Source: Haladaptatus pallidirubidus (GTDB lineage Archaea > Halobacteriota > Halobacteria > Halobacteriales > Haladaptataceae). From it: a stretch of 64,000 bases of DNA. The translations under genes were made by a program, and so were the position numbers. The notes below the pieces were generated by a model, which saw nothing but the letters and a program-made list of their open reading frames with translations, made no database searches and had not been told where the DNA came from. The DNA is taken from contig NZ_CP085304.1 in NCBI RefSeq assembly GCF_020700235.1, positions 1 to 64,000 of the forward strand, read 5' to 3'. Of the stretch, positions 42,667 to 51,936 are shown in pieces (the stretch's first letter is position 1; every line of letters starts with the position of its first letter).

Positions 42667-43882
42667 GGACTCCCGCTCTAACCAAATCTGGTGCGGTTGT
42701 GACACCGCTCGCGTTCATCATTCCGGTGTTCAAGCGCACGCCTACGGGTGCGCCTCCTTCGCCAGCAGTTTGCTTGCCAAGGAGTCTAAATCCGATATTC
42801 TTTGCCGCATTGTAGTCCGCGTGGTTCTGATACCCACACTTCAGACATTCAAAGGTGTCCTGCGACGGACGATTGTCCTCGTGAGTGAAGCCACACGACG
42901 AACAGCGACGCGATGTATTTGCTGGATTCACCTGCCGAACCGTGATACCGCGTTCTTCAGCCTTGTACTCCACGTAGAAAAACAGACGCCGGAACGCCCA
43001 TGCGTGAAGCCGTTTCGCACCGGGCATTCGGTCCCGGATATCCGTCAGGTCCTCGAAGGCGATATGCGAACACCCGCGTTCTTCGGCTTCGGAAACAAGT
43101 TCGTTCGACACGCGATGCAGCAGTTGCTCGAATCGGCCCGTCTCTTTGCGACCGACCGCTTGCATGTTCTCGTGAGCGTAGCGTGAGCCACACTGTTGGA
43201 GCGACGCACGCCGCTTCTCGTATTCGCGGTGCCAGTGGTCAAGTTCAGATGCCGACCAAAACACGCCAGTCGAAGTGACGGCGATGTTTTCGATCCCGAG
43301 GTCCACGCCGAGAACCGTTCCGTTCTCGCGTAGTTCGGGGGCGTCCACGTCAACCTTTGTTCTGACGTGAAGGTAGAATTCGTCCGTGGCGTCGCGGTAG
43401 TGAAGCGTCGCGCCAGTTGTCTCGTACTCGTCGGAAAGCAGGTACTGCGAATGTGGCGTTTCGCCGGGTTCATCAGGCAATACATAGTCGGCGGTGATTC
43501 GACCGTCAACAGTCGAGAGCGACGCGTGGTCGTCGTGAAATGTCGCGCTCCGTTTGTCGTATTCAAGGAATGGTGACGAGAAGTACGGAAGACTAGCGTT
43601 CTTCCCGCGTTTCCATTTCGCCACGACGGATTTCAACGTGTCTGCTGCACGGCTTCGTGCCGCTTGAACAAGGTTTGCGTGAAGCTCCGTCTCACGACGA
43701 ACGTCGTCGTAAGTGCGGCTGTTGAGTTTGCCTTTGCTCGTTTCGACGTACCCATCGTCGTTTTCAGCGTTCAAAACCACGTAGTTCGCCGCCCAGCGGA
43801 ACTGTCGGATTGTTTCGTGAAGAAGGTCGGCGTCGCTTTCGGTTACCGAAAGTTTGACTTGAACAGTTCGCCGAACTTCCAT
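42644..43882 (-). CDS. tnpB: TnpB, RNA-guided nuclease of an IS1341-type element
   Basis: 412 residues, apparently intact. RuvC-I GVDLGIENIAV (D194), RuvC-II IAFEDLTDIR (E277), RuvC-III HADYNAAKNI (D356). The zinc finger is RCSSCGFTHED and FECLKCGYQN (C327, C330, C346, C349). N-terminal TQVKLSV-type and QFRWAANYVVLN regions are normal. No TnpA is adjacent, hence IS1341-type. The usual right end after the stop, a CCCGTCCTTTAGGGCGGGG stem, is not present; the gene runs directly into the HEPN gene. ATG at 43882 lies after an A+T-rich promoter with TATAAATATTAA. Confidence 0.9.
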   Translation of the reverse strand: MEVRRTVQVKLSVTESDADLLHETIRQFRWAANYVVLNAENDDGYVETSKGKLNSRTYDDVRRETELHANLVQAARSRAADTLKSVVAKWKRGKNASLPYFSSPFLEYDKRSATFHDDHASLSTVDGRITADYVLPDEPGETPHSQYLLSDEYETTGATLHYRDATDEFYLHVRTKVDVDAPELRENGTVLGVDLGIENIAVTSTGVFWSASELDHWHREYEKRRASLQQCGSRYAHENMQAVGRKETGRFEQLLHRVSNELVSEAEERGCSHIAFEDLTDIRDRMPGAKRLHAWAFRRLFFYVEYKAEERGITVRQVNPANTSRRCSSCGFTHEDNRPSQDTFECLKCGYQNHADYNAAKNIGFRLLGKQTAGEGGAPVGVRLNTGMMNASGVTTAPDLVRAGVHGECHGR

Positions 43883-44051
43883 ACATTATATGTAGTATCA
43901 ATACTTATAAATATTAATTTATACCCGGGAGTCAGCCCCGTAGTAAATGGTAGTCCTACAGTCCAGATGGTTTTCTTTCTTCCGAGCTGTGGTATCTATG
44001 AAATTTCGATATCGGCGTCACTACACACGGGTCAGATCAGATAAAACGGAG

Positions 44052-44174
44052 TTATTCAACCTTCTCGTCGTACTCTTCCCACAGCGAATCTAGGTCTCTC
44101 CCCGTCTCTTCAGCGATGTGGCGCAATAACTGCGCTTTGTTTTCGAATCGCTGTAGTTGACCCTTCGTCCTCAT
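44052..44174 (-). CDS. Small ORF, 40 residues
   Basis: MRTKGQLQRFENKAQLLRHI then AEETGRDLDSLWEEYDEKVE. Charged, helical, haloarchaeal in composition, in otherwise gene-free DNA. Could be a micro-protein or an antitoxin-like peptide. Confidence 0.35.
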   Translation of the reverse strand: MRTKGQLQRFENKAQLLRHIAEETGRDLDSLWEEYDEKVE

Positions 44175-44283
44175 AATCGGTAATTCGGGTTCCCTGGGTA
44201 ATAAGCTAGGGGGATAGCACCGATCGCGAGTAGCTGTTTTTCTAATTCACGTCTCTTTCTTTGCGAGGTGGGCGGCATGGCTG

Positions 44284-44306
44284 AGGTTAGTATACTATAC
44301 TAACCT
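44284..44306. repeat. Perfect 23-nt palindrome
   Basis: AGGTTAGTATA and TATACTAACCT flank a central C, matching at all 11 pairs. Lies 35 bp downstream of the HalOD1 stop, in the convergent gap. Related copies at 2926 and 8361. It could be a dimeric regulator site or a terminator-like element, though it lacks a T-tract. Confidence 0.6.
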
Positions 44307-44340
44307 ACTGCTGTTCGACTCGCTATTCCTCTCTGGCCGA

Positions 44341-44718
44341 CTACTTGTGTCGGAATTTCTCGCTAGCATCACTATGTGCTCCGAGCGATTCGTGGATGAG
44401 TATGGTGTAGTCGCTCCGAACGGTTACAAGATAGTCCTCGATCGTGAATCGCACCTCAACGTCACTCTGTTTCGACGCGCTTGCTTCGATGATGTTTTCG
44501 AGTGCATCTGGGTCCACGTATTCGTACAGCGAGAGCGTGGTCTGGCCACCTGCCGGCTCTATCACATCAATGAGTGCCTCAACGACACTCGTAATGAGTT
44601 CCGAACTCGATGATTCGAGGTCAATCGTCTCGGAGGCGACCAGTGCGTATTGCGGGGGTGAGCGGGGGCCAGACTGTTCGGTCGTGGAACCAAACCAGCT
44701 CGTTGTTTGCGTCGTCAT
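44341..44718 (-). CDS. HalOD1 output-domain protein
   Basis: 125 residues from ATG 44718 (MTTQTTSWFGSTTEQSGPRS); ATG 44733 is an alternative. SVVEALIDVIEPAGGQTTLS then LYEYVDPDALENIIEASAS and VEVRFTIEDYLVTVRSDYTI form a complete HalOD1 domain. The disordered N-terminus is longer than in the paralogue at 33347. Function unknown. Confidence 0.8.
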   Translation of the reverse strand: MTTQTTSWFGSTTEQSGPRSPPQYALVASETIDLESSSSELITSVVEALIDVIEPAGGQTTLSLYEYVDPDALENIIEASASKQSDVEVRFTIEDYLVTVRSDYTILIHESLGAHSDASEKFRHK

Positions 44719-45112
44719 TGGTTCACTTGCCATACTTTCTGTTAGCTCTCCAGATAGTTGAGTAACCGCCGATTACTGTCATATTTTGCCACTTGCGAGA
44801 AAAAATCAACAACAATATCAAAACAATCATAAGTTAATTGATCTTCTTGAAATAATATATAATAGAAACGATCTACGTCTGACAAAGTTATTTTATATTC
44901 GATATTGTTGGTGAAAATGCGCTCTCACAAAGGCTAATACGACGCCATACTCTGACGCCATCACCGAACAATATCGCCGTGATTGGCCGTGAGAGTGCAT
45001 CTTCCCTCCTTTAGCTCCTTTCCAGTACATGAGTCGAGTTGCTGTCCATGTGTTCCGTGTCGAGAACCGAGCTTTTGGAAATCCAAATCGGAACAAATAG
45101 AAGATGTTGAAT
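44719..45112. other. A+T-rich stretch before polymerase fragment
   Basis: Promoter side of the HalOD1 gene followed by an A+T-rich block (around 44806-44870). No supported gene. Confidence 0.4.
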
Positions 45113-45677
45113 TCCGTTGCGTGATTCGGATGCTGGTGCGTTGACGAAGTACTTCGGGAAAGTCGCTGGCGAAGATGAGTACAAATATCGGGGGATCGAG
45201 TGTCGCCAGCGAAGTACGCCGTCGTATATCGACGAGGCACAGAAAGCATTGATTCGAGCAGTGGATGCGTATCGTGATCCAAAGGCAGTTTGTGAGGAAC
45301 TGCGGTCGTGGGTTGATCGGCTGGAGCGCGGAGCGGTCGATCCGAATGAGTTGATGATTACGAATCGGGTTTCGAAAAAGCGGGAGGACTACACGCAATC
45401 GACGCGGAGTGTGGCGGCATTAGAGCGAGCGGCGGATTTAGGGTTAGCGCGTGCGCCTGGTCAGAGCGTCTCGTATGTGGTGGTCGATGATTCGAAGCGC
45501 TCGCGAGAGCGAGTGGCGTTGTCGAGTGAGGAGTTAGACGAGTATGATACCGGATTTTATCGAGAGTTGTTGGTTCGTGCGGCGGCTAGTGTAGTATCGC
45601 CGCTTGGATGGCGTGAGAAACGTATTGAGCAGTTCCTTTCGAGTCATGACGAAGTCAGCCTCAAATCGTTTCTCTAG
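45113..45677 (+). pseudogene. 3' fragment of family-B DNA polymerase, copy 1
   Basis: About 187 codons: GALTKYFGKVAGEDEYKYRG, ECRQRSTPSYIDEAQKALIR, ITNRVSKKREDYTQSTRS, VSYVVVDDSKRSRERVALSS, SVVSPLGWREKRIEQFL. This is the thumb and C-terminal part of haloarchaeal cellular-type PolB. The exonuclease, palm motifs (DxxSLYPS, DTDS) and fingers are absent, so it cannot be active. Closely related to the fragment at 59573 and to the decayed one at 56957. The 5' break is abrupt at 45113. Confidence 0.75.
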
Positions 45678-46014
45678 CGAGTACAAGTTTAGAGGAGGGA
45701 TCTGTTACACGCCTGCATCTCCATAGAACCAAAAATCATGCTTATGTCGAAACTCTCAATCAGTGATGTGTTCCTGATGTCGTGCTGAATAGAGGGCGTA
45801 TAGTCTGCACGGTAGCTGTCGGTTGCGCCACCACGACTCAGTCGAACTGCTAAAATCGGTCCGGTTCCCGGCGGGATGGGGCCAGTGCGAAATAGTTAGC
45901 CTGCCAATATTTTATTCCGTTTGTCACAGAAATTACTTTTTACTGTACAAAGATAATAGTATATTAATTAATAAGGATATTTTTATACATTGATTCAGTG
46001 GGTCTACTCGTTTC
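45678..46014. other. Gap between polymerase fragment and nuclease gene
   Basis: 337 bp with no supported gene. The last 60 bp are A+T rich (TATTAATTAATAAGG near 45961) and hold the nuclease promoter. Confidence 0.4.
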
Positions 46015-48678
46015 ATGCAACGCCGGAATTACCTCAAGTTGCTGGGCAGTACAGCAGGTGCTCTTTCGATAGGCGCACAACCGACCATCGCCGCCGATTC
46101 CGCACTCGACTGTGGCGTCTGGTACGACGGGGAAATCACCGACAGCATCGATGGCGACACGTTCGACGTGAAAGTGTACTCTAACAGTACGACCTACAAC
46201 GTCCGCTGTCTCGGGATAGACACCCCCGAGAAGTCGGGCAACACACGGTACGAGAAGACCGAAGAGTGGGAATTCATTGAATCCATAACTCACCTCGAAA
46301 ACTGGGGCAACAAAGCTAGTCAGTTCGCCAAGGACGAACTCCCGGTTGGCACGAAGTGTCAGGTCAAGCTTGACTGCCAGTCTGAGGAAATAGACCAGTA
46401 CGACCGGCTTCTGGCGAAGATACGGTACGACCGCGACGCCAACGGCACGATGGACACCGTCTGGAACGAGTTGGCCCTCAAGAAGGGGTACGCGCGGGTA
46501 TATGCCGCGAGCATGAGCAACACCGACGAGTATCTGGGTCACCAGGAGAGCGCCCGCGCCAACGGCAACGGAGTCTGGGGCGGTGCCGACGGATCGGCCT
46601 CAGAGTGGCGAAACAACGACGTGGCACAGACGTTCCATCCTCACACCTCCAGTATCAAGACCACGAACGGTCAAGTTGCGGATTCGAGAGTTCCGGTCTG
46701 GACCGAACCCGAGGCCGTGCAGGAGAATACTGGAAGCGGCACCATCGATTACAGTAGCGGCAACATCCCCATAGTCGGGGTGGATGAGACCAACAACCTC
46801 GCGTACTTCGGTGGCGTCCCCATCAACGAGAGCTGGGAGTCCGACTCCGACGCGCTGGAGCACTTCGTCTTCGTAACGAACCTCATTGACTACCTGAACA
46901 ACAGCACTGACCCCTCGGGTCCGGTACTGGTCGATGGCGGACACCACACCTTCAATCAGGACAACGCGATTTCAGGCGAGGACGTTGCCTACTACCAGCG
47001 GTACCTCGAAGGCGTGGGCATCGAACTCCACAGTATCAACTCCTACGGCGACTCAACTGGCTACAGTCTGTCGGAGGCGCGGGCGCTCATCGCTTCCAGC
47101 AGTCCCGACGCGTGGACCAGTTCGGAGATAAACGAAGTGAACACCTTCATCAGTAACGGCGGCGCGGTCATCCTGATGGGCTCCGGAAGCGAATCTGCCA
47201 GCGAGCGGGCCACCCTCGACGACCTCGCGGCGGGCGTTGGGACCGACCTCCGGCTCAACTACGACGACGTTCGGGACGACACCAACAACGTCGGTAACCG
47301 TAAGCTCCTCAAGACGGCGAACCTGAATACGACGGACTTCTCGCTGTGGAGCGCCTACGGCAGTAGTTCGGGCGGCGGCACCGACGAGTCGGTCATCGAG
47401 TTCGGCACCGTCAACCAGTACCCCCACTCGACCCTCAACGACGAATACGTAGACGTGACGAACACCGGGTCCGCCGATCAGGACATGACCGGCTGGACGC
47501 TTGGGAACGCCGACGGCGACACCTACTCGCTCCCCGATAACTTCACGCTGACTGCGGGCGGCACCGTCCGGGTCCACACCGGGAGCGGCACGGACACAAC
47601 AACCGACGGCGACCTCTACTGGGGCGCGTCGATGTTCCAATGGGACAACGACAGCGACACGGCATCCCTCTACGACGACACCGGCACACTGGTTCGGGAT
47701 GTCTCGTGGTCGCTCGAGGATGTTATCATCCCGGCCATTGACGCTGCCAACGAGTGGGTCGATTTCAAGAACGTCAGCGCCGACAGCGTGGACATGACCG
47801 GTTGGATCGTCGAGGACGAGGCTGGCAACACCTACACCTTCCCCAGTGGCTTCAACCTCGCGTCCGACAACACGGTGCGACTCCACAGCGGAAGCGGCTC
47901 CGACACGACCACCGACCTCTACTGGGGTCGCAGCTCGAGCGTCTGGAACAACGACGGTGACACCACGTACCTCTACGATGCCAACGGCAACCTCGTGCAG
48001 AAGCGAACCTACCCTGCGCCGTACAGCGTCTCCGTCACGGACATGAGCCTCGACGGTTCGACCCTCAACGATGAGTGGGTTGACGTGAAGAACGACGGGT
48101 CGAGTCTCCTCGACATGTCCGGTTTCACGCTGGAGGACTCGGCGGGCTACACGTACAGCTTTCCCGACTCGTTCACGCTGAGCACAGGTGACACGGTGCG
48201 GGTTCACACCGGGAGCGGCACCGACACGATCACCGATCTTTACTGGGGTCGCGGCTCGGGCGTCTGGAACAATGACGGCGACACTGCCTACGTCTACGAC
48301 GACAACGAGGTGCTGGCCGAGAAGCAGGCCTCCAGCAACCTTGGCAGTAGTTGCGGTTCGAAGATCTGTGTCGGCCAGATTAGCGAGGACGGTTCAACCC
48401 TCAACGACGAGTGGGTCGAGTTTGACAATACGGGTAGCTCAGATCAGGATATGACCGACTGGTCGGTCGAGGACAGCGCGGGCCACCACTACGACTTCCC
48501 GAATAACTACACCCTCACCTCGGGTGGCACGGTGCGACTCCACACCGGGAGCGGCACCGACTCCAGCACCGACGGCGACCTCTACTGGAGTTCCGGGTCG
48601 GCCATCTGGAATAACTCGGGCGACACAGTCTACCTCTACGACTCCAGCGGCAACCTCCACACCGAGAAGTCCTACTGA
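46015..48678 (+). CDS. Tat-secreted thermonuclease with four lamin-tail domains
   Basis: 887 residues. RRNYLKLLGSTAGALSIGAQ is a Tat signal. Residues 35-200 are a staphylococcal-nuclease domain: DSIDGDTFDVKV, VRCLGIDTPEKSG, CQSEEIDQYDRLLAKIRYD, and a WGGADGS end. Residues 245-445 form a Rossmann/GATase-like domain (GPVLVDGGHHTFNQD, FISNGGAVILMGSGSES). From about 458, four repeats begin STLNDE(Y/W)VDV-N-x-G and end GDLYWG..VWNNDGD-T-x-Y-L-Y, the lamin-tail (LTD) immunoglobulin-like fold found on extracellular nucleases. Base composition is much more G+C rich than both sides, a sign of transfer. Likely an extracellular DNase. Confidence 0.88.
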   Translation: MQRRNYLKLLGSTAGALSIGAQPTIAADSALDCGVWYDGEITDSIDGDTFDVKVYSNSTTYNVRCLGIDTPEKSGNTRYEKTEEWEFIESITHLENWGNKASQFAKDELPVGTKCQVKLDCQSEEIDQYDRLLAKIRYDRDANGTMDTVWNELALKKGYARVYAASMSNTDEYLGHQESARANGNGVWGGADGSASEWRNNDVAQTFHPHTSSIKTTNGQVADSRVPVWTEPEAVQENTGSGTIDYSSGNIPIVGVDETNNLAYFGGVPINESWESDSDALEHFVFVTNLIDYLNNSTDPSGPVLVDGGHHTFNQDNAISGEDVAYYQRYLEGVGIELHSINSYGDSTGYSLSEARALIASSSPDAWTSSEINEVNTFISNGGAVILMGSGSESASERATLDDLAAGVGTDLRLNYDDVRDDTNNVGNRKLLKTANLNTTDFSLWSAYGSSSGGGTDESVIEFGTVNQYPHSTLNDEYVDVTNTGSADQDMTGWTLGNADGDTYSLPDNFTLTAGGTVRVHTGSGTDTTTDGDLYWGASMFQWDNDSDTASLYDDTGTLVRDVSWSLEDVIIPAIDAANEWVDFKNVSADSVDMTGWIVEDEAGNTYTFPSGFNLASDNTVRLHSGSGSDTTTDLYWGRSSSVWNNDGDTTYLYDANGNLVQKRTYPAPYSVSVTDMSLDGSTLNDEWVDVKNDGSSLLDMSGFTLEDSAGYTYSFPDSFTLSTGDTVRVHTGSGTDTITDLYWGRGSGVWNNDGDTAYVYDDNEVLAEKQASSNLGSSCGSKICVGQISEDGSTLNDEWVEFDNTGSSDQDMTDWSVEDSAGHHYDFPNNYTLTSGGTVRLHTGSGTDSSTDGDLYWSSGSAIWNNSGDTVYLYDSSGNLHTEKSY

Positions 48679-48724
48679 GACGGGCGTTCTCTCTTATTTC
48701 CGGTCGACTGGATTGCTTCTTTTC

Positions 48725-48940
48725 ATGGCGGCGCAACCGACAGACTACCGTGACTACCATGGAGTCAGATCAGGCCATGACCCAGTCGAACTACTCCAGC
48801 AGCTCGGCCTCAAAGAGTACGAAGCGAAGTGTTTCGTCACCTTGACGCGGGTGCCAGAGGTGATAGCGAAGGACATCAGCGAACATTCGTGGCTGGCGCC
48901 CCAGTTGAAGACACGGACATTCGCACCGTACGCGAACGTT
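48725..48940 (+). pseudogene. N-terminal remnant of a TrmB-family regulator
   Basis: From ATG 48725 the frame gives PVELLQQLGLKEYEAKCFVT then LTRVPEVIAKDISE, the helix-turn-helix start of haloarchaeal TrmB regulators (L-x-x-L-G-L-x-x-Y-E-A-K). It then departs from the family and runs into the MITE-like element at 48953. Confidence 0.5.
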
Positions 48941-48952
48941 AGTGAGAGCAAT

Positions 48953-49152
48953 CGATTACACCGTTGTAATAGAGGGGGATCGCGAACGCGACCCCCTCCA
49001 TTTCGCAGAAATAGACGCAGAAAAAGACGCACTCCACCGTAGCCAACCCACTAGTACCACCGTGTGTCACCGGCAGTGCGATGTGAATCTCTTGTGGTGG
49101 TGCCGCCGAAATGGGGGTTCTTCGAACCCCCGTGATTACAATGCTATAATTA
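48953..49152. mobile_element. 200-bp MITE-like element, copy 1
   Basis: Starts CGATTACACCGTTGTAATAG and ends GTGATTACAATGCTATAATT. Inside are hairpins GGGGGATCGCG..CGACCCCC and GGGGGTTC-ttc-GAACCCCC. The copy at 57329-57527 is nearly the same length and closely similar throughout. Ends are imperfect inverted repeats (GTTGTAATnnnGGGGG). No transposase inside. In both copies the right end touches the stop codon of the same gene family. Confidence 0.6.
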
Positions 49153-49390
49153 GCGCCCTCCGTTCCCTCCCGTGTTGGCTTCGTGTGCTCGCATCCCCCC
49201 GGCTAAGTCGGGATGGGCGAACGTGATTTCAATGTGATGCCTGCCAAGGCCCATTGCATCGTCCATACACAGCGTTCGAGATTCTTTGTAGGTCACGCCA
49301 GGGACGCGTTCGGCCATCTCCTCCATGACGCGATACCCGTCGTTTGTGTACGCACAACTATAGCGAGCTGTCAGTTCTCGATTGACCGTT
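49150..49390 (-). pseudogene. 3' fragment homologous to the gene at 57526
   Basis: Reads YRVMEEMAERVPGVTYKESR, MGLGRHHIEITFAHPDLAGG then MRAHEANTGGNGGR and stops at 49150. Matches the last about 75 residues of the protein at 57526 with several substitutions. Everything upstream has been replaced; the break is near a hairpin CGTTAGTA-TTGGC-TACTAACG (49389-49409). Confidence 0.65.
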
Positions 49391-49482
49391 CGTTAGTATT
49401 GGCTACTAACGCAAATGGCTTTCATCTCTTAGTAGTGTAGTCCTCGAATTGGTAGACGAACAGTATTCTTGTAGAACTGTAG

Positions 49483-49653
49483 TTACTCGTCCTCAAGAGC
49501 TGCGTAGATGTCAGCGTGACGGCGTCCGTCGAGCTTCCCCATCTCAAGGGCAATCTTTTGGCGCTCCTCGTCGCTCTCCGCCGACTGATACCGCTCGTAC
49601 AGTCGGCGGACTTCTTTATCTATTGCTTCCGAGGAATCGGTGCTAGACGCCAT
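49483..49653 (-). CDS. Putative antitoxin of the Doc-type toxin
   Basis: 56 residues from ATG 49653 (MASSTDSSEAIDKEVRRLYE). The rest is a charged helix with KIALEMGKLDGRRHADIYAA at the end. It follows the doc gene by 33 bp on the same strand. The reversed order (toxin first) is unusual but known. No Phd-type N-terminal domain is visible, so DNA binding is uncertain; the link rests on size and position. Confidence 0.6.
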   Translation of the reverse strand: MASSTDSSEAIDKEVRRLYERYQSAESDEERQKIALEMGKLDGRRHADIYAALEDE

Positions 49654-49686
49654 TTCTGTTGTGAACATATTCTCTGTGGCCCTTTA

Positions 49687-50085
49687 TCAGTTCCGACGAG
49701 CACACGCTCTGAAGTAGATGACTGCAGTCTCGGTATCGATCGCGGCTTCGTCTGTCGCAAACCGATGTAGTAACGCACGAATTTCGTCGCCGTATTCGAA
49801 TGTGTATCCGTTCAACATATAAAAGACGACTACCGTACGAAGCGCCGTTCGTTTGTTCCCATCAACGAACGGATGATCTGCAACAAGCAGTCGCATCAGA
49901 TGAACTGCTTTTTCGTGGACTGACTGTGGTACCTCTCCAAAAAATCCTTCCGAGACGTACTGAAGTGCAGATTTAATTGGCTCCTCCGATCGAACTCCTG
50001 GTTCCGTGCTCTTACCCTCCTTAACGACTTGCTCGTGGAGTTCGAGGATCAGCTCGATGGAAGGATACGTGACGTCCTCGCTCAC
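49687..50085 (-). CDS. doc: Doc-type Fic-domain toxin
   Basis: 132 residues from GTG 50085; TTG 50130 would add 15 residues that do not resemble the family. The Fic motif is HPFVDGNKRTAL (71-82), fitting H-P-F-x-D-G-N-K-R-T-A-L of Doc kinases. ITY/VTYPSIELILELHEQVV is the normal N-terminal helix. Doc enzymes phosphorylate EF-Tu-type factors; Fic relatives transfer AMP. Toxicity should be checked by the small gene downstream. It occupies the same slot that holds VapBC in the second copy of the region. Confidence 0.8.
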   Translation of the reverse strand: MSEDVTYPSIELILELHEQVVKEGKSTEPGVRSEEPIKSALQYVSEGFFGEVPQSVHEKAVHLMRLLVADHPFVDGNKRTALRTVVVFYMLNGYTFEYGDEIRALLHRFATDEAAIDTETAVIYFRACARRN

Positions 50086-50460
50086 ATTACTAAGTCTCTC
50101 ACGCCACCCGATAATCGTTCTGATGGACAATTGGTTTCTTAGCGAAGGAGACTCTCGTACTCCATTGTTTTTCTCGCACGCACTCCTGACATCGTCCTCA
50201 GAACCACTTCACGCTGTACTGAAAGTGACTTTCTCGGGTGATTCAATCACGCAGTTCCGACCCCAGCCACGGTGGCCGGTATCAGCTTTCCCCCTCCCGC
50301 TAGCTTCTAGCCGATAGATGCCGATACAACTACCGTACTTACGAGTAGCCGTACGGCGTCTGTCCCGAACTGTGTCAATTCGGGGCGTCCAATTCCGCGG
50401 TTGTGTGGGTGTTCGTGTTAGATTCGTGTCCCTCTCGGGCGTGTTTTCGTCCCGACCACG

Positions 50461-50643
50461 CTACTCTCCGGCAACCTCGTCTGTGGCCGGGCTATCGTCC
50501 GCGTCGTTGTTCGTGACCTCACCGGGAAGTTCGACATCGGCTTTCAGGACGAGCCGAGTCTCTTGGTAGCTCAATCCGTCTTTGGTTCGCTGGCATTTGA
50601 TTTTCTCCAAGCGTCCATTCGAGAGTTCGTGCAGCGCGTCCAT
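50461..50643 (-). pseudogene. 3' fragment homologous to the gene at 59093
   Basis: MDALHELSNGRLEKIKCQRT then KDGLSYQETRLVLKADVELP and EVTNNDADDSPATDEVAGE. It matches residues 83-141 of the 141-residue protein at 59093 almost end to end, and the similarity continues about 220 bp past the stop (50250-50460 against 58890-59092). The N-terminal 80 residues are missing. Confidence 0.65.
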
Positions 50644-51100
50644 CGTCTGGTTTGATCTATACTCTGAAACTGACTCTTCTGTGATTTTCAGTGATCTTTG
50701 AGTTTCCGTGGATACCCACTCGTCACACCTGTTTGCTCGCTCTTCGTACCTCCCCCTTTCTTTGGACGATTTCCGAGGTACGAAAGCCTATATCACGGCC
50801 TTAAAATTGTATATATCAACGGAGGACAGATCTCAGCGTGTAAAATCGTGTTTGCGACTACTTTCGATCCCTGGAAAAGATAAATGCACCGAGCCCAGCC
50901 CTCTTCCTGCCAAAGACGGTATCTGCCGCCAATTGACTGTTTCATGTTTCCAATGCTATATGAAAATGGTCTCCAATCGTGCATGAAAATGAACGGTGGA
51001 AAATGGCTCACACTGCTCTATTCTCCAACGAGAGCGTCTCAATCGTATTTGCAAATCAGTCGATTCGAACAGTACAAACTAGCTATCTCGGAGTAGGTAC
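50644..51100. other. A+T-rich gene-free stretch
   Basis: About 455 bp. Overlapping short frames on both strands lack coding character. I see no repeat or RNA gene here. Confidence 0.4.
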
Positions 51101-51502
51101 TCAATATGATAGGACGGAGGAGATCATCCTCTTACAGCAAGTTGTTTCGTGCCGAGGCGTCGAAAGACCCGGCAGGTTGGCGATGGTAGTGAGTGAACCG
51201 ATACAACGGGATATCGTTTCACTGGGGATGTGGGTGTACTCGAGAACAGTCATGCGCACGTAGAGCTGACTAAGACAGTGGAAGGTGATTTGCTGAAGTT
51301 CGTCCTGTGCAGTCGTCGTGATCGGTGAGGTCGTCAGGACAAGGTGTGGTGCGTTCCGTGTTGGTGGGTTCGTCTCTCTGACGGTGCAAGTCGTTCGCGG
51401 CAAGTCGGTATCCGTAATCCGAACGCGATCGCCTGGCGAAAGATGCTGGACAAGTGAATCGGCATCACGTGGATTCAACGGCGTCGGGGCATACCCACGC
51501 AC
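51101..51502 (-). CDS. Hypothetical protein (weak)
   Basis: 133 residues with GTG start at 51502. The first half (LVQHLSPGDRVRITDTDLPR then APHLVLTTSPITTTA) reads like a beta-rich haloarchaeal domain. The second half (ISRCIGSLTTIANLPG and a Cys-containing end) does not, so the gene may be frameshifted or fused to junk. Confidence 0.3.
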   Translation of the reverse strand: MRGYAPTPLNPRDADSLVQHLSPGDRVRITDTDLPRTTCTVRETNPPTRNAPHLVLTTSPITTTAQDELQQITFHCLSQLYVRMTVLEYTHIPSETISRCIGSLTTIANLPGLSTPRHETTCCKRMISSVLSY

Positions 51503-51519
51503 GACTGCTCACCTCCGTT

Positions 51520-51819
51520 AGGGTTGACAACATCTTCGACAGTCGCATACGTGCGCAACCAGGCGTACTTCCCGGAGTACACGACCAGGTATTTCGATAG
51601 ACCAATTATGACAGACAGCTGTGGATGAGCAATCATCGTCCTACGGCCCTGCAGCTCCTCGACGAGCGCCCGGTCGTGAATGAGTAAATGAGGTACCTGT
51701 CGTGCACGAGCTCGTCGACCGTGTCCGGATTTGCCTCGACCCACACGTTTTCATAGAACCGTTCAAGCGCTTGCTCGCTCTCGTTCGTTATCGTCTCGGA
51801 GTACCACCGAGTCCGTCAT
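51520..51819 (-). pseudogene. SnoaL/NTF2-like gene with frameshifts
   Basis: ATG 51817-51819 opens MTDSVVLRDDNERERASA and stops. In the next frame EQALERFYENVWVEANPDTV then DELVHDRYL continues, and after another shift IHDRALVEELQGR. E-R-F-Y-E-x-V-W..D-x-V-D-E-L-V..Y-x-x-H-D is the opening of SnoaL-like polyketide-cyclase-fold proteins. At least two frameshifts; inactive. Confidence 0.5.
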
Positions 51820-51936
51820 GGTGATTTTCGCGAACGTGTTACCTCCCGGCGAACAACCGATAGGCAGCCCAACGAATCCATTTAACCAAACGGTTAAGTA
51901 CTCTTCTGTTGTCCATTCAGCTGGATGGTTGAACAA

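Noticed and set aside
47053..48207. A 384-codon open frame antisense to the nuclease gene
   Set aside because: It mirrors the repetitive lamin-tail coding sequence; valine/arginine-rich, no family, and the sense gene is certain.
48960..49160. Hairpins with G/C blocks and GATTACAA motifs as a CRISPR array
   Set aside because: Only one copy of each motif per locus and no regular repeat-spacer pattern; the two loci are copies of one MITE-like element. No CRISPR array was found anywhere in the window.
50979..51263. 94-codon open frame on the + strand
   Set aside because: Composition is not haloarchaeal, no promoter, and it overlaps another equally weak frame on the other strand.
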